Positions 34,911 through 44,195 of a stretch of DNA of 64,000 nucleotides are shown here, one piece after another (positions within the stretch are counted from its first letter, which is position 1; every line of letters starts with the position of its first letter). The notes beneath the pieces were generated by a model. The model had not been told where the DNA came from and made no database searches. It saw nothing but the letters and a program-made list of their open reading frames with translations. Source of the DNA: a virus. The DNA is taken from positions 157,343 to 221,342 of IMG/VR virus record IMGVR_UViG_3300022866_000322. One strand, given 5' to 3'. A program made the translations under genes and the position numbers.

Positions 34911-36394
34911 TATATATCCTGTTGTTTCTTACTAGGTATCAGTGTTCCGTTATTCCTTTGCAGTTCACCTGTCTCTCTAGACCACGGTTCGTGCGTAGGG
35001 GTAAACGTTGCTATGCTATCAAGTGTACTGGCTGTATCAATTACCCAGCGTTTAGTAGTTGGGTCAAACTTTACATCATTTTGTTTGTATTGTTCCAATG
35101 GTGCTACACGGTTAGGAACATCAACAGACTTACCTGACGTGTTCAAATGTACTTGTGTACCAGTTAACCATAGTTCTCCTTGGCCAACTTGCCACCCACT
35201 GGTTGTGCCTGACTTAATTTTCAATTGTCCACCTACTCTTAAGTCGTATCTACCAGCGTCCATCAAATGCTCGTTAGCAACACGTTCACGCTTTTGTTGT
35301 GCTTGTACTTCTATGTTCTTTTCTGCAAAACAATTTATACTGTCTCCTGCTTGTATGTTAACATTTGCGTCTGCATGCAGGTTAATATCCAACTCACTAC
35401 GTACACTTAGTGTTTTAGCACTGTACACATTTACTGCACCGTTAGGAGTTAGTTCAACATACGCTGTTCCGTCTTTGTTGGTTATATAGATGATGTTTTC
35501 TGTGTCATGCATCAATATGGTATGGCCGCCAGCAGTACGTAATCTTACTAGATCGTTGTCACCGTAAATATCACCGTCATCCATAACCAGTGTATGACCA
35601 CCCGAACGTCCCTGCGGATTGTTAATTTGTGTGCGGTTATCTGGATTGCTTAACAGCTCGTTAACTGCTTCCTTTGACTCGGCGGTTTTTGTAACGTCAG
35701 GATATGGTCTTCCTGGTGTGCTTAAACCAAATACCCTGCTGGGTGATTCTCTCTGGCTGCTACTTGTAATTGTTCCTCTGACAGGATCTGTTTCTAAGCC
35801 TTGCTGTAATACCACTTCGGCTTGTATCTGATGGGCTACTCTTTTTAAATTCAACAGGTTGCCATCTTGATTTCTTTTATCATTGTTTAAGTTTACTTCA
35901 CTGGCAGGCAAGTAAACGTCTCCGTCCGTTAATCCCCTGCCTTCAAGACCGCTGCCTTTGAATATTGTTTTATCATTTTTTAGTCTACTGATGCCCGGTA
36001 ACATGTGTCTTGAATCAGCGTTGGGAACACACGCAAACCAGTATCCTCTACTGATGTCGCCTGCTACAAATGTAACCAATACTTGATTATCTATGTCTGG
36101 AGGGACAGCCCAGAATCCATAAGTTTGCTGTTCGTATGAAAAGAATTTGTCGTCCGATGTTGTGCCTCTGGTTGATCCTCCGAATGGGCTTGCGTAAGTT
36201 ACTGTAATGCCTACGTCTGACCCTTCAAAATGGCCTGACAGGTCTGGAATGTAAACTTCAAGTCTGCCTAGTCTCGCAGGGTCTACATTATTTTTAACAA
36301 TTCCTATATAAGGCCCAGAGTCTACAACAATACCCGAAGTACTGACTCTATCGTAGAGTGGATTAATACGTTTTCTATTTGTTGAATTTGCCAT
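34910..36394 (-). CDS. 5: Baseplate central hub/needle protein gp5-like (494 aa)
   Basis: An OB-fold-like N-terminus (GIVKNNVDPARLGRLEVYIPDL, about 30-51) and FWAVPPDIDNQVLVTFVAGD are hallmark gp5/VgrG features. The C-terminus (about 330-420) has short repeats of the triple-stranded beta-helix needle type (LDINLHADANVNIQAG). T4 gp5 has 575 residues with a lysozyme domain between these parts; here I see no lysozyme segment. A zipper-like overlap with its neighbours (1 base each side) indicates coupled translation. Confidence 0.88.
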   Translation of the reverse strand: MANSTNRKRINPLYDRVSTSGIVVDSGPYIGIVKNNVDPARLGRLEVYIPDLSGHFEGSDVGITVTYASPFGGSTRGTTSDDKFFSYEQQTYGFWAVPPDIDNQVLVTFVAGDISRGYWFACVPNADSRHMLPGISRLKNDKTIFKGSGLEGRGLTDGDVYLPASEVNLNNDKRNQDGNLLNLKRVAHQIQAEVVLQQGLETDPVRGTITSSSQRESPSRVFGLSTPGRPYPDVTKTAESKEAVNELLSNPDNRTQINNPQGRSGGHTLVMDDGDIYGDNDLVRLRTAGGHTILMHDTENIIYITNKDGTAYVELTPNGAVNVYSAKTLSVRSELDINLHADANVNIQAGDSINCFAEKNIEVQAQQKRERVANEHLMDAGRYDLRVGGQLKIKSGTTSGWQVGQGELWLTGTQVHLNTSGKSVDVPNRVAPLEQYKQNDVKFDPTTKRWVIDTASTLDSIATFTPTHEPWSRETGELQRNNGTLIPSKKQQDI

Positions 36395-39132
36395 TATGCT
36401 ATTCCTGCAGGATTACTAAAAGGTGGATTTTGTTGTATTTCTACAGTTGTGTTGTTTATGTTGGCCTTAGATGATTGGGTCTGCTGTTGTGCGGATTCCG
36501 GAACACCTTCTCCGTTAACTATAGGAAACACACCTGGGTCGGGACTGTTCCTTGCTTCTACTAATGCGGTGATATCGTTACCGGCTATGCCAAAGACATT
36601 GTTAACTTGTTGTACTTCAGGTTCGGGTGCAGACACAAAGTTTAGGTCGTCTTGTATACCCAGGACGTTGTTAATTTCTTGCACTTCGGGTAGAGAGTTG
36701 TCTGCGTCTGACTCGGGACTAAAATCAGTAAGTGTATTAGGCATTTTAATAATGTGTATAGTTTGTTCAAACTGTCCTTGCGAAAGTGTGCTTTCTACTG
36801 TTAGGACTTTGAATACTCCACTAAATGTAGAATCTAGTTTATAACCTGACGACAGTGTGTCAGCAGTATTGGGATTCATTATCCCAACATTATCATCTAT
36901 ATCTGTTGCACTTTTTACTAGGAGTTGCACATAAACTTGATTGGTATCAAAAACTATTTGTCCACTATTGTTTATGGGCAACTCTGGGGTTATGCCTTGT
37001 TTAAATTCATCGTACCCTCCGCGGGACGGATTATAGTACATGTCATCCTGTTTAATAAATGCCGGGTCACCAATTATTTTCATTTGAATACTAAGCATGT
37101 CTCCAGCAGACCTGCTGTAAATGCTACTTGCAATATCAGTAACTGTAATGCTTTTAAAGTCGTCGGTTCTATTTACTTGCCCTGATCCTGGGGCGTTTGC
37201 TCCCACAGGAATGAGCGAACTTGGTAGATCTCTAGGGGATTTATCAGTTGATATATACGGAAATTTATTTTCTTTTGATTTTATATCTGTCTCGTTACGT
37301 TTGGACAAACTAGATCCTGCTCTGTTCTTGAAGAATTGAGTTTTTGCGGTATAGAATGCAGTGTCGAACGTTATGTCAAGATCAATAATATCGGTATTTT
37401 TTCCTGTGTATCTATAATTGTATGTACGAACAACATTGTCTTTTGCTATCTTTGTTTTAGCAAAGTCGGGATGATTTGTATTTGCAGTAATATAGGGCAC
37501 GATATTATATGTAACTTCCATTGCATAGTCCTGCGCATCTCCGTTATCATATTCATTTAACTTAACCTCTGGTATAATCTTATACCAGTTTAGGAATTTA
37601 AATTCATCAAGACTTTCGTCTGCACCTGCACGCCCGTTAAACTCTTTTACTTGATCTGTTATGTAGTTACTCTTTTGCATTACCATGTCAATAACGCTAT
37701 TGATATTTGTTCCTTGCTGTATAGGGAAAGTTTGCTCTGTTCTGGCTTTTGGTATTTTTCCGTCACCAAATGACGCTTGCGCTTGAAGACCAGGAATTAC
37801 ACTCGCCGCCATAGGTACTGTTTTAAGTTCTGCTGTTAAAGGATTAACTATCTTGCTGTCAGCAAATAACGGATCGACGTTAAATTTAACAGTTAATCTG
37901 GGGAATTTAAAATTTGTATCAGGGCCACTGGTGCTTCTATACCATTCGTTAATACTGGCCGGGAAACTAGAAGTTGTGTCGCCTTCTTCTGAATTACCAA
38001 AGAACTCCCCAACAGTTCCTGCTCTGACTGTAAGCATTTTAGGGATAGATGCTGTTGTCTGTTGAAACGGAGAGTGATTATATGCTATGGCATTAATCTT
38101 GTACTCGGTATTTCCTTCACCCGGTGCAATTTTCATATTTAGAAACTTTATGGGAATACGTTTGGTGTCAATAATAAAATTGTTACCGTCTGGATCACTT
38201 GCATTTCCAAGAAAGTCAATTTGCAACATGTAAGGTTGCGCCAAGTAGTTTCCATCACCTGTTGTAATATTCGCACTTATTAACCTGTCCAGGAAAGTCA
38301 TGCCATACGGTTCTATGATGTCAAAGTCAAACGTAAGTGTATTACTTGCACGTGAGCTGGCATTCAATCCAACCACCGTAAACATTTTAAAATTATCAAT
38401 GCCAAAGTTAACTTTGAAATCAGGATGTCTATTGTTTAGTTCTCCGCCTCCACTTTGTACCAACAAGTTTTTAGGTACAAAACTACCTGGATTCTCAGTC
38501 AAGTCGTTATAATCATCCCTGGTTAAAAGGTATAGGCTAATTCTATATGTGCTACTTGCATAGTCATGCAGGACATTTGTGCGTTTCAGATCATCTTGGG
38601 ATACTGCCGCTTGTTGTGAAAGTTCATTCTGCTTTGTGTTGGCATCACTGGTTTTGTCTGATTGTGAACCCAATTGTAGTTCACCTTCTCCAACTAGTCT
38701 ACCGTCAAACCCATCGTCCTCATTGCTTACTACAGCAGGACGCTCTTGACCAAATGCAACTGCTTCTCCGTCTGGATTAAATACCGCTCCTGCGGCTTTG
38801 TTTTCTTCTTCGTCAGTTAACGGTTCTGGCTCGGACGTAAATGCTTGTACTCCTTCGCCTTTGAATGCAGGAGCTTCTGTGTTTTCTACTTGAGATTCAG
38901 CAGTTTGTCCCTTGGCGCTGTTTTGATCGCCTTGTTGATTTTTTAACGCATTAAGTTCTGCGCTGAGAGCTTCTGCTTCCCTGTTTAAATCTCTAAGGAT
39001 TCTCACATCAAAGAAAGGGTCAGCTCCAATTTTATTTTTGCCTTCAATCTGAAGTTCTAGGCTCTCTCTTCTTCCATCGATTCGATTGAGTCGTTGCTCT
39101 ATCTCATCAATTCTGTTTGGTATGAATGCCAC
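36394..39132 (-). CDS. Virion structural protein, candidate baseplate hub component (912 aa)
   Basis: The first ~45 residues form a charged coiled coil (RIDEIEQRLNRIDGRRESLELQIEG), followed by a low-complexity acidic and Q-rich linker to about 190. Then comes a beta-rich domain (YRISLYLLTRDDYND, FDFDIIEPYGMTFLDRLISA, IDLDITFDTAFYTAKTQFF) as seen in hub and tube-like phage proteins. The C-terminal ~100 residues are again low-complexity. It lies between gp53 and gp5, overlapping gp5 by one base. A gp27-like hub role is plausible from position but not shown. Confidence 0.6.
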   Translation of the reverse strand: MAFIPNRIDEIEQRLNRIDGRRESLELQIEGKNKIGADPFFDVRILRDLNREAEALSAELNALKNQQGDQNSAKGQTAESQVENTEAPAFKGEGVQAFTSEPEPLTDEEENKAAGAVFNPDGEAVAFGQERPAVVSNEDDGFDGRLVGEGELQLGSQSDKTSDANTKQNELSQQAAVSQDDLKRTNVLHDYASSTYRISLYLLTRDDYNDLTENPGSFVPKNLLVQSGGGELNNRHPDFKVNFGIDNFKMFTVVGLNASSRASNTLTFDFDIIEPYGMTFLDRLISANITTGDGNYLAQPYMLQIDFLGNASDPDGNNFIIDTKRIPIKFLNMKIAPGEGNTEYKINAIAYNHSPFQQTTASIPKMLTVRAGTVGEFFGNSEEGDTTSSFPASINEWYRSTSGPDTNFKFPRLTVKFNVDPLFADSKIVNPLTAELKTVPMAASVIPGLQAQASFGDGKIPKARTEQTFPIQQGTNINSVIDMVMQKSNYITDQVKEFNGRAGADESLDEFKFLNWYKIIPEVKLNEYDNGDAQDYAMEVTYNIVPYITANTNHPDFAKTKIAKDNVVRTYNYRYTGKNTDIIDLDITFDTAFYTAKTQFFKNRAGSSLSKRNETDIKSKENKFPYISTDKSPRDLPSSLIPVGANAPGSGQVNRTDDFKSITVTDIASSIYSRSAGDMLSIQMKIIGDPAFIKQDDMYYNPSRGGYDEFKQGITPELPINNSGQIVFDTNQVYVQLLVKSATDIDDNVGIMNPNTADTLSSGYKLDSTFSGVFKVLTVESTLSQGQFEQTIHIIKMPNTLTDFSPESDADNSLPEVQEINNVLGIQDDLNFVSAPEPEVQQVNNVFGIAGNDITALVEARNSPDPGVFPIVNGEGVPESAQQQTQSSKANINNTTVEIQQNPPFSNPAGIA

Positions 39133-39135
39133 CTA

Positions 39136-39441
39136 TTAGACTCCCAAATCTGATTGGAGAGTTGTTTTCTTGGGGATATATATTTGTGCGCCTGGTCTGA
39201 AATCACGCAAAGGATCTTTAAGTACGTTAGGGTTGCGTTGTGCAAATACCCACCATAGTCTACTGTCGCCATACAAGTCGAACGCTAATATGTCCGGACG
39301 TAAATCGTAAACCTTGTCTATTTCATACAACACATCATCTGCTCTCTTGGTTATTGGTCTATTAACCATAACGTCAAGGTAATTGCCAGACACATTAGTG
39401 CTGGCATACGGACTCGATGTTGAATACTTTACGTTTGCCAT
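39136..39441 (-). CDS. 53: Baseplate wedge subunit gp53-like (101 aa)
   Basis: The core is YEIDKVYDLRPDILAFDLYGDSRLWWVFAQRNPNVLKDPLRDFRPGAQIYIP (about 44-93, in pieces), the gp53 pattern of an RPD-LYG-LWWVFA segment followed by a LysM-like G-x-x-IYIP end. T4 gp53 is 196 residues; this is the shorter form. It helps join wedges in the inner baseplate. Stop and start of adjacent genes touch (39441). Confidence 0.88.
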   Translation of the reverse strand: MANVKYSTSSPYASTNVSGNYLDVMVNRPITKRADDVLYEIDKVYDLRPDILAFDLYGDSRLWWVFAQRNPNVLKDPLRDFRPGAQIYIPKKTTLQSDLGV

Positions 39442-40382
39442 TAAATGAATCCTTTATCTAGCTGTTGGCCGGCTGCAAATTGTTCAAAGGAGAATTCCAA
39501 TTGTCGCTTACGGCTGTATACTGGTTGTAGAGAAATCATTATGTTACTCAATGTAGGAATACGTTGTCCGTTACTCGCTGATATATAGTCTACGCCAGGT
39601 GGCATTGTATGTGAAAAATTAGTAATCAAGCACGGAACATGTGGCAAATAGTGTTTACCGTATCCATCCAAGTATACTATCGGTGGCGGTGATCCTTGGA
39701 ATTCTCCTGAATTACCAAAAAACATTTTTGTTGCTGATCTAAAAAAGTGTAGTGTTGCTAACACATAGTCTGCATCAACAGATGTTTGTGCGGAGAATTC
39801 TCCTGCAATAGAAATAGCTTGCACTTCACTGCTTTGATAAAAGTAATTTGTGTAGTTACTGTGTGTTAGATTAGTGGAGTTGTATTTTGCTGTCTGCTGT
39901 ATTGTCAGAGTAGGAGCATAAGGAAATATTACCCCGTCAGTATTCAGCAACGGAAACATAATATCTCCGCCAGCTCTGTATAGTATGTTTGCGTTCGGGG
40001 AAACGCTGACTCTCACACGCCAATCACCATTGTTTCCGCTATTTGCGTCAGGCACCTGACTTCCGCCATCGGCAAAAGTAACCACGCCATCAATACCAAC
40101 TTCTCGCGTTTCAGCGCCTGGTGGTAAGAGGCCCGACACTAGTTTGCCATCAAATTTCTGGCCGCCCCCGGGGGCTAATTTTGCTCCAGCTAGTCTGGTC
40201 TGTTGCGGGTTAGGGTTTGGTGGAATAGCGGCTGTCCTATTATTTGATTTACCGTTTAGAAACGCAAAATCAGCGTCGCTGATTCCGCCGCGAGGTCCGT
40301 TAGGACTCTGATTAGTTTTTCTATTAGTAGTACCGAACCCTGTACCAGGATTGGAAAATATTCCAGATTTAACGACTGCCAT
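39441..40382 (-). CDS. Putative baseplate tail-tube cap/initiator protein (gp48/gp54-like, 313 aa)
   Basis: The N-terminal ~110 residues are low-complexity and G-, P- and N-rich. The C-terminal half (YFYQSSEVQAISIAGEFSAQT, DADYVLATLHFFRSATKMFFG, HVPCLITNFSHTMPPGVDYI) has the tube-like fold pattern of proteins that start tail-tube assembly on the baseplate. Length is close to T4 gp54 (320) and gp48 (364). The assignment rests on position at the end of the baseplate block and on this pattern. It is the first gene of the leftward structural operon, with a late octamer upstream. Confidence 0.55.
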   Translation of the reverse strand: MAVVKSGIFSNPGTGFGTTNRKTNQSPNGPRGGISDADFAFLNGKSNNRTAAIPPNPNPQQTRLAGAKLAPGGGQKFDGKLVSGLLPPGAETREVGIDGVVTFADGGSQVPDANSGNNGDWRVRVSVSPNANILYRAGGDIMFPLLNTDGVIFPYAPTLTIQQTAKYNSTNLTHSNYTNYFYQSSEVQAISIAGEFSAQTSVDADYVLATLHFFRSATKMFFGNSGEFQGSPPPIVYLDGYGKHYLPHVPCLITNFSHTMPPGVDYISASNGQRIPTLSNIMISLQPVYSRKRQLEFSFEQFAAGQQLDKGFI

Positions 40383-40409
40383 TTTTTTAGATTCCTCTTG
40401 CTCTTTAGA

Positions 40410-40417
40410 TATTTATC
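40410..40417 (-). promoter_or_regulatory. T4-type late promoter octamer for the leftward baseplate operon
   Basis: GATAAATA on the minus strand in the 62-base divergent gap between the tube-cap gene and gp55, 28 bases upstream of the leftward ATG at 40382. Confidence 0.65.
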
Positions 40418-40453
40418 TGTTAAATTATATGCTTATATAAAGGAATGCATTCC

Positions 40454-41314
40454 ATGAGAAAACAAAACTATCTCAACAACAGAGATATACTGAAAGAGAT
40501 ACACAAAAGCAAGAAAACATACTGCAAATCCACAACATCAGAAAACGGTGACTTTGATATTATTCTCCCTGGTGTTGAGCGAATCAACAAAACAAACATA
40601 GCAGAAGGGCGCAAACTACGTGCTGAACGTTTAGGCAGGGCCGCTTTTGATGCCGCACAACTAGAGTCAACAGTAAAACTTAAATTAGACGAGTTTAAGG
40701 TAAACACTCGTGATGTGCCTGCTACAGACGTTGTGTTTAGAATTATGACTTTCGAACACATACCACTTGACCCAAATGGTGGCAAGAGGAAAAAGAAAGA
40801 GATAAAAAAATTATTCATTGACAATGATGATCATGTTGATCAAGAGAACGAAATACCAGATGATATCCCTGTAGCGAAAAAACATGTTAGATGTAACTTC
40901 CCACCTTTCTTCCACTACAGAATTACCCAAGAAGGTGAGCCATACCTAGTATGTAAGAGTCATTGGATTGGTGATTTAGAAACGGGCGAGTTTTCAAAAG
41001 ATCATGGCACTATGACAAACAAGCTAGCTCACATGTTTATTAAGTTATGCGAACGCTATGCTACTCGGTCAAACTGGCGTGGTTACACATACAACGACGA
41101 AATGCGTAGCACTGCACTTGTGCAGTTAAGCCAAATTGGATTGCAATTTGATGAGTCAAAAAGTCAAAACCCGTTTGCATACTACACTGCCGCGATTACA
41201 AATAGTTTTACTAGAGTGTTAAATATGGAAAAGCGTAACCAAAATTTGCGTGATGATATATTGGAGATGAATAATCTAACTCCTAGCCATACCAGACAGA
41301 ACTCAGGCAAATAA
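40454..41314 (+). CDS. 55: Late-transcription sigma factor gp55-like (286 aa)
   Basis: The C-terminal third (YNDEMRSTALVQLSQIGLQFDESKSQNPFAYYTAAITNSFTRVL) is the sigma region 2-like core of T4 gp55, which lets host RNA polymerase read late octamer promoters together with the sliding clamp. Residues 1-150 are a longer lysine- and glutamate-rich extension. I choose the ATG at 40454 because AAAGGA (40439-40444) gives a 9-base spacer; an in-frame ATG at 40445 would abut it. T4 gp55 is 185 residues, so this is a long version. It starts the rightward replication/late-control block. Confidence 0.88.
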   Translation: MRKQNYLNNRDILKEIHKSKKTYCKSTTSENGDFDIILPGVERINKTNIAEGRKLRAERLGRAAFDAAQLESTVKLKLDEFKVNTRDVPATDVVFRIMTFEHIPLDPNGGKRKKKEIKKLFIDNDDHVDQENEIPDDIPVAKKHVRCNFPPFFHYRITQEGEPYLVCKSHWIGDLETGEFSKDHGTMTNKLAHMFIKLCERYATRSNWRGYTYNDEMRSTALVQLSQIGLQFDESKSQNPFAYYTAAITNSFTRVLNMEKRNQNLRDDILEMNNLTPSHTRQNSGK

Positions 41315-41329
41315 GCCAAAGACTTTGGC
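41315..41329. repeat. Perfect inverted repeat (7-base arms, 1-base centre) at the gp47 promoter
   Basis: GCCAAAG-A-CTTTGGC directly follows the gp55 stop. The loop is too small for a good hairpin and there is no T-run, so a protein-binding dyad overlapping the -35 element (41325-41330) is more likely than a terminator. No regulator is identified. Confidence 0.5.
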
Positions 41330-41353
41330 ATATACAACTTTATGTGTTATAAT
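41325..41353 (+). promoter_or_regulatory. Sigma-70 promoter (TTGGCA-17-TATAAT) for gp47
   Basis: TTGGCA at 41325-41330 and TATAAT at 41348-41353 are separated by exactly 17 bases. The expected start point is at or next to 41360, the A of the gp47 ATG, so the transcript would be leaderless or nearly so. Confidence 0.7.
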
Positions 41354-41359
41354 TATTAG

Positions 41360-42379
41360 ATGACTAATCTATTTAAAAAAGCCGCTGTATGCACAGATAT
41401 CCACTTCGGATTAAAAAGCAATAGCACTCAACACAACGAGGACTGTTTAAACTTTATCAAGTGGTTTACTGCAAAGGCTAAACAAGAAGGTTGTGAAACT
41501 TGTATTTTTACAGGTGACTGGCATAATAATCGTGCCAGTATCAACATTGTTACTCTTAACTACAGTTTACGTGCACTAGAGCATCTAAACAACAATTTTG
41601 ATCATGTGTTCTTTATCCCAGGCAACCACGACTTGTACTACAGAGACAAGCGTGATGTGCAGAGTGTAGAGTGGGCTAGACACTTGTCCAATGTGCATAT
41701 CATGAACGATTGGCAACAAGAAGGCGATGTTATCTTTGCACCATGGATGGTAGGCGAAGACTACAAACGTGTGCCCAAGTATTCAGGCAAGTACATGTTT
41801 GGGCACTTTGAGTTGCCCAACTTCTTTATGAATGCTATGGTGCAGATGCCAGATCATGGTGAAATCAAAGCAGAAGCATTTGGCGGTATTGAGACTGTGT
41901 TCACTGGGCACTTTCACAAACGCCAAGTGCAACGCAACATACACTACATTGGCAACTGTTTCCCACACAACTATGCTGACGCCGCAGATGATCAACGTGG
42001 CATGATGGTGTTAGAGTGGGGAGAGGATCCAGAATACTTTAGTTGGGACGAACAGCCACGTTATCGTGTATACCAACTAAGTGATTTATTGCAGAACACA
42101 GAAGCGAGGCTACAGCCAGGCATGCATGTACGTGTTGATTTGGATGTGGATATCAGTTACGAAGAAGCTACCTTTATCAAAGAAACGTTTGTAAACACAT
42201 ACAAACTAAGAGAGATTACTCTTATACCACAAAAGCACATAGGCGACGATATCTCATTTGACACACAGGGTAATATTAAATTCGAAAGTGTAGATACTAT
42301 TGTTACTGATCAACTAACAAATATCAATAGTGAACAGTATAGTCCGAACATGCTGTTAGACATCTATAGAAATTTATGA
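41360..42379 (+). CDS. 47: Recombination endonuclease subunit gp47 (Mre11/SbcD-like, 339 aa)
   Basis: Calcineurin-type phosphoesterase with the metal motifs in order: TDIH (12-15), GDWHN (about 53), GNHD (about 89), GHFE (about 149) and GHFHKR (about 183). With gp46 it forms the T4 Mre11/Rad50-type nuclease that resects DNA ends for recombination-dependent replication. Length equals T4 gp47 (339). The start at 41360 fits the family, where the first metal motif lies near the N-terminus; no Shine-Dalgarno is visible. Three small genes separate it from gp46. Confidence 0.95.
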   Translation: MTNLFKKAAVCTDIHFGLKSNSTQHNEDCLNFIKWFTAKAKQEGCETCIFTGDWHNNRASINIVTLNYSLRALEHLNNNFDHVFFIPGNHDLYYRDKRDVQSVEWARHLSNVHIMNDWQQEGDVIFAPWMVGEDYKRVPKYSGKYMFGHFELPNFFMNAMVQMPDHGEIKAEAFGGIETVFTGHFHKRQVQRNIHYIGNCFPHNYADAADDQRGMMVLEWGEDPEYFSWDEQPRYRVYQLSDLLQNTEARLQPGMHVRVDLDVDISYEEATFIKETFVNTYKLREITLIPQKHIGDDISFDTQGNIKFESVDTIVTDQLTNINSEQYSPNMLLDIYRNL

Positions 42380-42810
42380 GTTGGCGCACTATACAATTAG
42401 GCGATAGCAACTGTGACCAAGACCAAATTATCTTAGACTTATACAAGGATACTGCTGTAAATTACATAGGGAACGACCCTGATTTTGCTAGGAAATTAAC
42501 TTTAGATACCGACAGTGAACATGCTGTGGCAGTGTTTAATCAGCCCGGATTGTTGTCGGATTTTATTGATTTTGTACAGCAGTTAGCTGAATACAAAACA
42601 TTTTATTTGGGCATTAATCGCTATTTTATATTAGGCAATGATACTACAATAACATACGACACTGCTAGTAACACAGACAGTAAAAACCTCTTTTTTACAG
42701 TACAGCAGGTGTTAAATTGCAATATAGTGCAGTCAGGAACGTATGACAACGATCAAGGACGCTACTTTAATTTTGTGCAACCGTTGACTTGGATGTATGC
42801 AACAAACTAA
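42376..42810 (+). CDS. Unknown protein between gp47 and gp46 (144 aa)
   Basis: The ATG overlaps the gp47 stop by 4 bases (ATGA), so it is translationally coupled. The sequence is acidic and mixed alpha/beta (MSWRTIQLGDSNCDQDQ; LGINRYFILGNDTTITYD) without a motif I recognise, a signal peptide or a membrane segment. Position suggests a link to recombination, but T4 also has small unrelated genes between 47 and 46. Confidence 0.7.
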   Translation: MSWRTIQLGDSNCDQDQIILDLYKDTAVNYIGNDPDFARKLTLDTDSEHAVAVFNQPGLLSDFIDFVQQLAEYKTFYLGINRYFILGNDTTITYDTASNTDSKNLFFTVQQVLNCNIVQSGTYDNDQGRYFNFVQPLTWMYATN

Positions 42811-43345
42811 GATCACAGCAGAGAATCGTGACGATTTTTACAGGACTGTGTATCCTACTATCAGCATGGCCAAACATGAACTTATAGATTTAGATAAGTT
42901 ACCTGGCAAAAAGGTGCTGTTTGATAGCGCAGGATGGCACTACGAACAACTGTTTACAAATCAAAAGATTATCAAACTAGAACACTTAGACTCTTGTAGT
43001 TCTTACAAACTAGAGAGACAACAGTTTGATTACATTTATACAGACGCTAAGATTCCTGCACTAATGCTAAATGAAGGAACCCTGGTATACGACAATGGCA
43101 CTTATTTAAAATACAAAACTGCACAACAAATAAAGCAGTCAGTAGCGTACCTAAGTGAACGAATACAACCATCAGTTATTGTGTTACGCATGGTAACTAC
43201 AACTTTGAATGATTCACGCTTCGAAAACAGGATACAAAGTTTTCTAAACATTATCCCAGACAACTTCTACTTTACCAAGTTTGTCTATAATATAGACAAC
43301 GTGTACATGGAAATGAAAATTAAAAAGACCTATGATCTCAATTGA
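42797..43345 (+). CDS. Unknown protein between gp47 and gp46 (182 aa)
   Basis: It overlaps its neighbours by 14 bases on both sides. The C-terminal half (QSVAYLSERIQPSVIVLRMVTTTL, SFLNIIPDNFYFTKFVYNIDNVYMEMKIKK) has the strand-helix-strand look of a small alpha/beta fold, vaguely like the end of a methyltransferase-type domain, but no cofactor motif is visible. No function is assigned. Confidence 0.7.
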   Translation: MQQTKITAENRDDFYRTVYPTISMAKHELIDLDKLPGKKVLFDSAGWHYEQLFTNQKIIKLEHLDSCSSYKLERQQFDYIYTDAKIPALMLNEGTLVYDNGTYLKYKTAQQIKQSVAYLSERIQPSVIVLRMVTTTLNDSRFENRIQSFLNIIPDNFYFTKFVYNIDNVYMEMKIKKTYDLN

Positions 43346-44195
43346 TTTTGTTCCAGGCTCACACGGGCACTTTTTAGAGTATGTGTGTAACAAATACATC
43401 ATGGGGCAAAGCATAGACTTTAATCCTTTCAACAGCATAGGTGCAAGTCATGCCAAGTTTGATAACGAAAACTATAATAAAAACAAGCACTTCCGTGCAT
43501 TACATTATTCTATAGAGAACATAGATAGATCTGATAGTGTATTACGTATTACAGTCGATCACGATGATTTGTTGATGTTAACCGCAGTAACATTTTTACG
43601 TGCAGGCGATTCTAACATTAACTTAAACGATCTACAGCACAACACATACAACACACTGGCAAACAGCAAATACTTTTCATGGTTAGTGGATTCACTAAAC
43701 AAATCGTATCCCAACTTGAAAATGTCAGCAGACAACCCCAACTGCCCAAGACACATACTTAGGGAGTTTTTTAAATTTGGATTTACGCATCCAGAACAAA
43801 ATGGTTTGATTTTAGAGTACAACAAACTATCTTACCCGTCTGACATAAAATGTTTTGACTTTTCATACAAAAGTTTTTATAATAAACAGTTGTTTTACAA
43901 AAACCTTGACAAAATTGCTGATTGGGTTGGCAGGACCTGCAGTTTAGATATTAACGACACTATCTGGGATACGTTTTACAGTAAACAGATTTTTAGAAAT
44001 TACAAGTCGCATTGCAACAAAATAATTAATTGTATTGCAAACAAAGAAAGCCTAGCTATTCCTAATTTAGATTTATTGCAAGAAAGTTATATCAACGGTG
44101 TACTGGAAAAACAGTATAACATTGAGATGCCTTTTAATCAGGAAAAATATTTCACAAACACCACTGAGATAATCAAGCACTTATGTTTAAAGTAA
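43332..44195 (+). CDS. Unknown protein with FVPGSHGHFLEY N-terminus (287 aa)
   Basis: The start (MISIDFVPGSHGHFLEYVCNKYI) places a G-S-H-G loop after a beta strand and before a helix, a layout seen in P-loop-like and sulfotransferase-type folds; this is only a structural hint, not an assignment. The rest is A/T-rich, aromatic- and asparagine-rich, and mostly helical. It overlaps the gene before (14 bases) and gp46 after (13 bases), so it is part of one coupled unit. Confidence 0.7.
   Translation: MISIDFVPGSHGHFLEYVCNKYIMGQSIDFNPFNSIGASHAKFDNENYNKNKHFRALHYSIENIDRSDSVLRITVDHDDLLMLTAVTFLRAGDSNINLNDLQHNTYNTLANSKYFSWLVDSLNKSYPNLKMSADNPNCPRHILREFFKFGFTHPEQNGLILEYNKLSYPSDIKCFDFSYKSFYNKQLFYKNLDKIADWVGRTCSLDINDTIWDTFYSKQIFRNYKSHCNKIINCIANKESLAIPNLDLLQESYINGVLEKQYNIEMPFNQEKYFTNTTEIIKHLCLK

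Noticed and set aside
40445-40453. ATG at 40445 as the gp55 start
   Set aside because: The AAAGGA ribosome site ends at 40444, leaving no spacer; the ATG at 40454 has a normal 9-base spacer.
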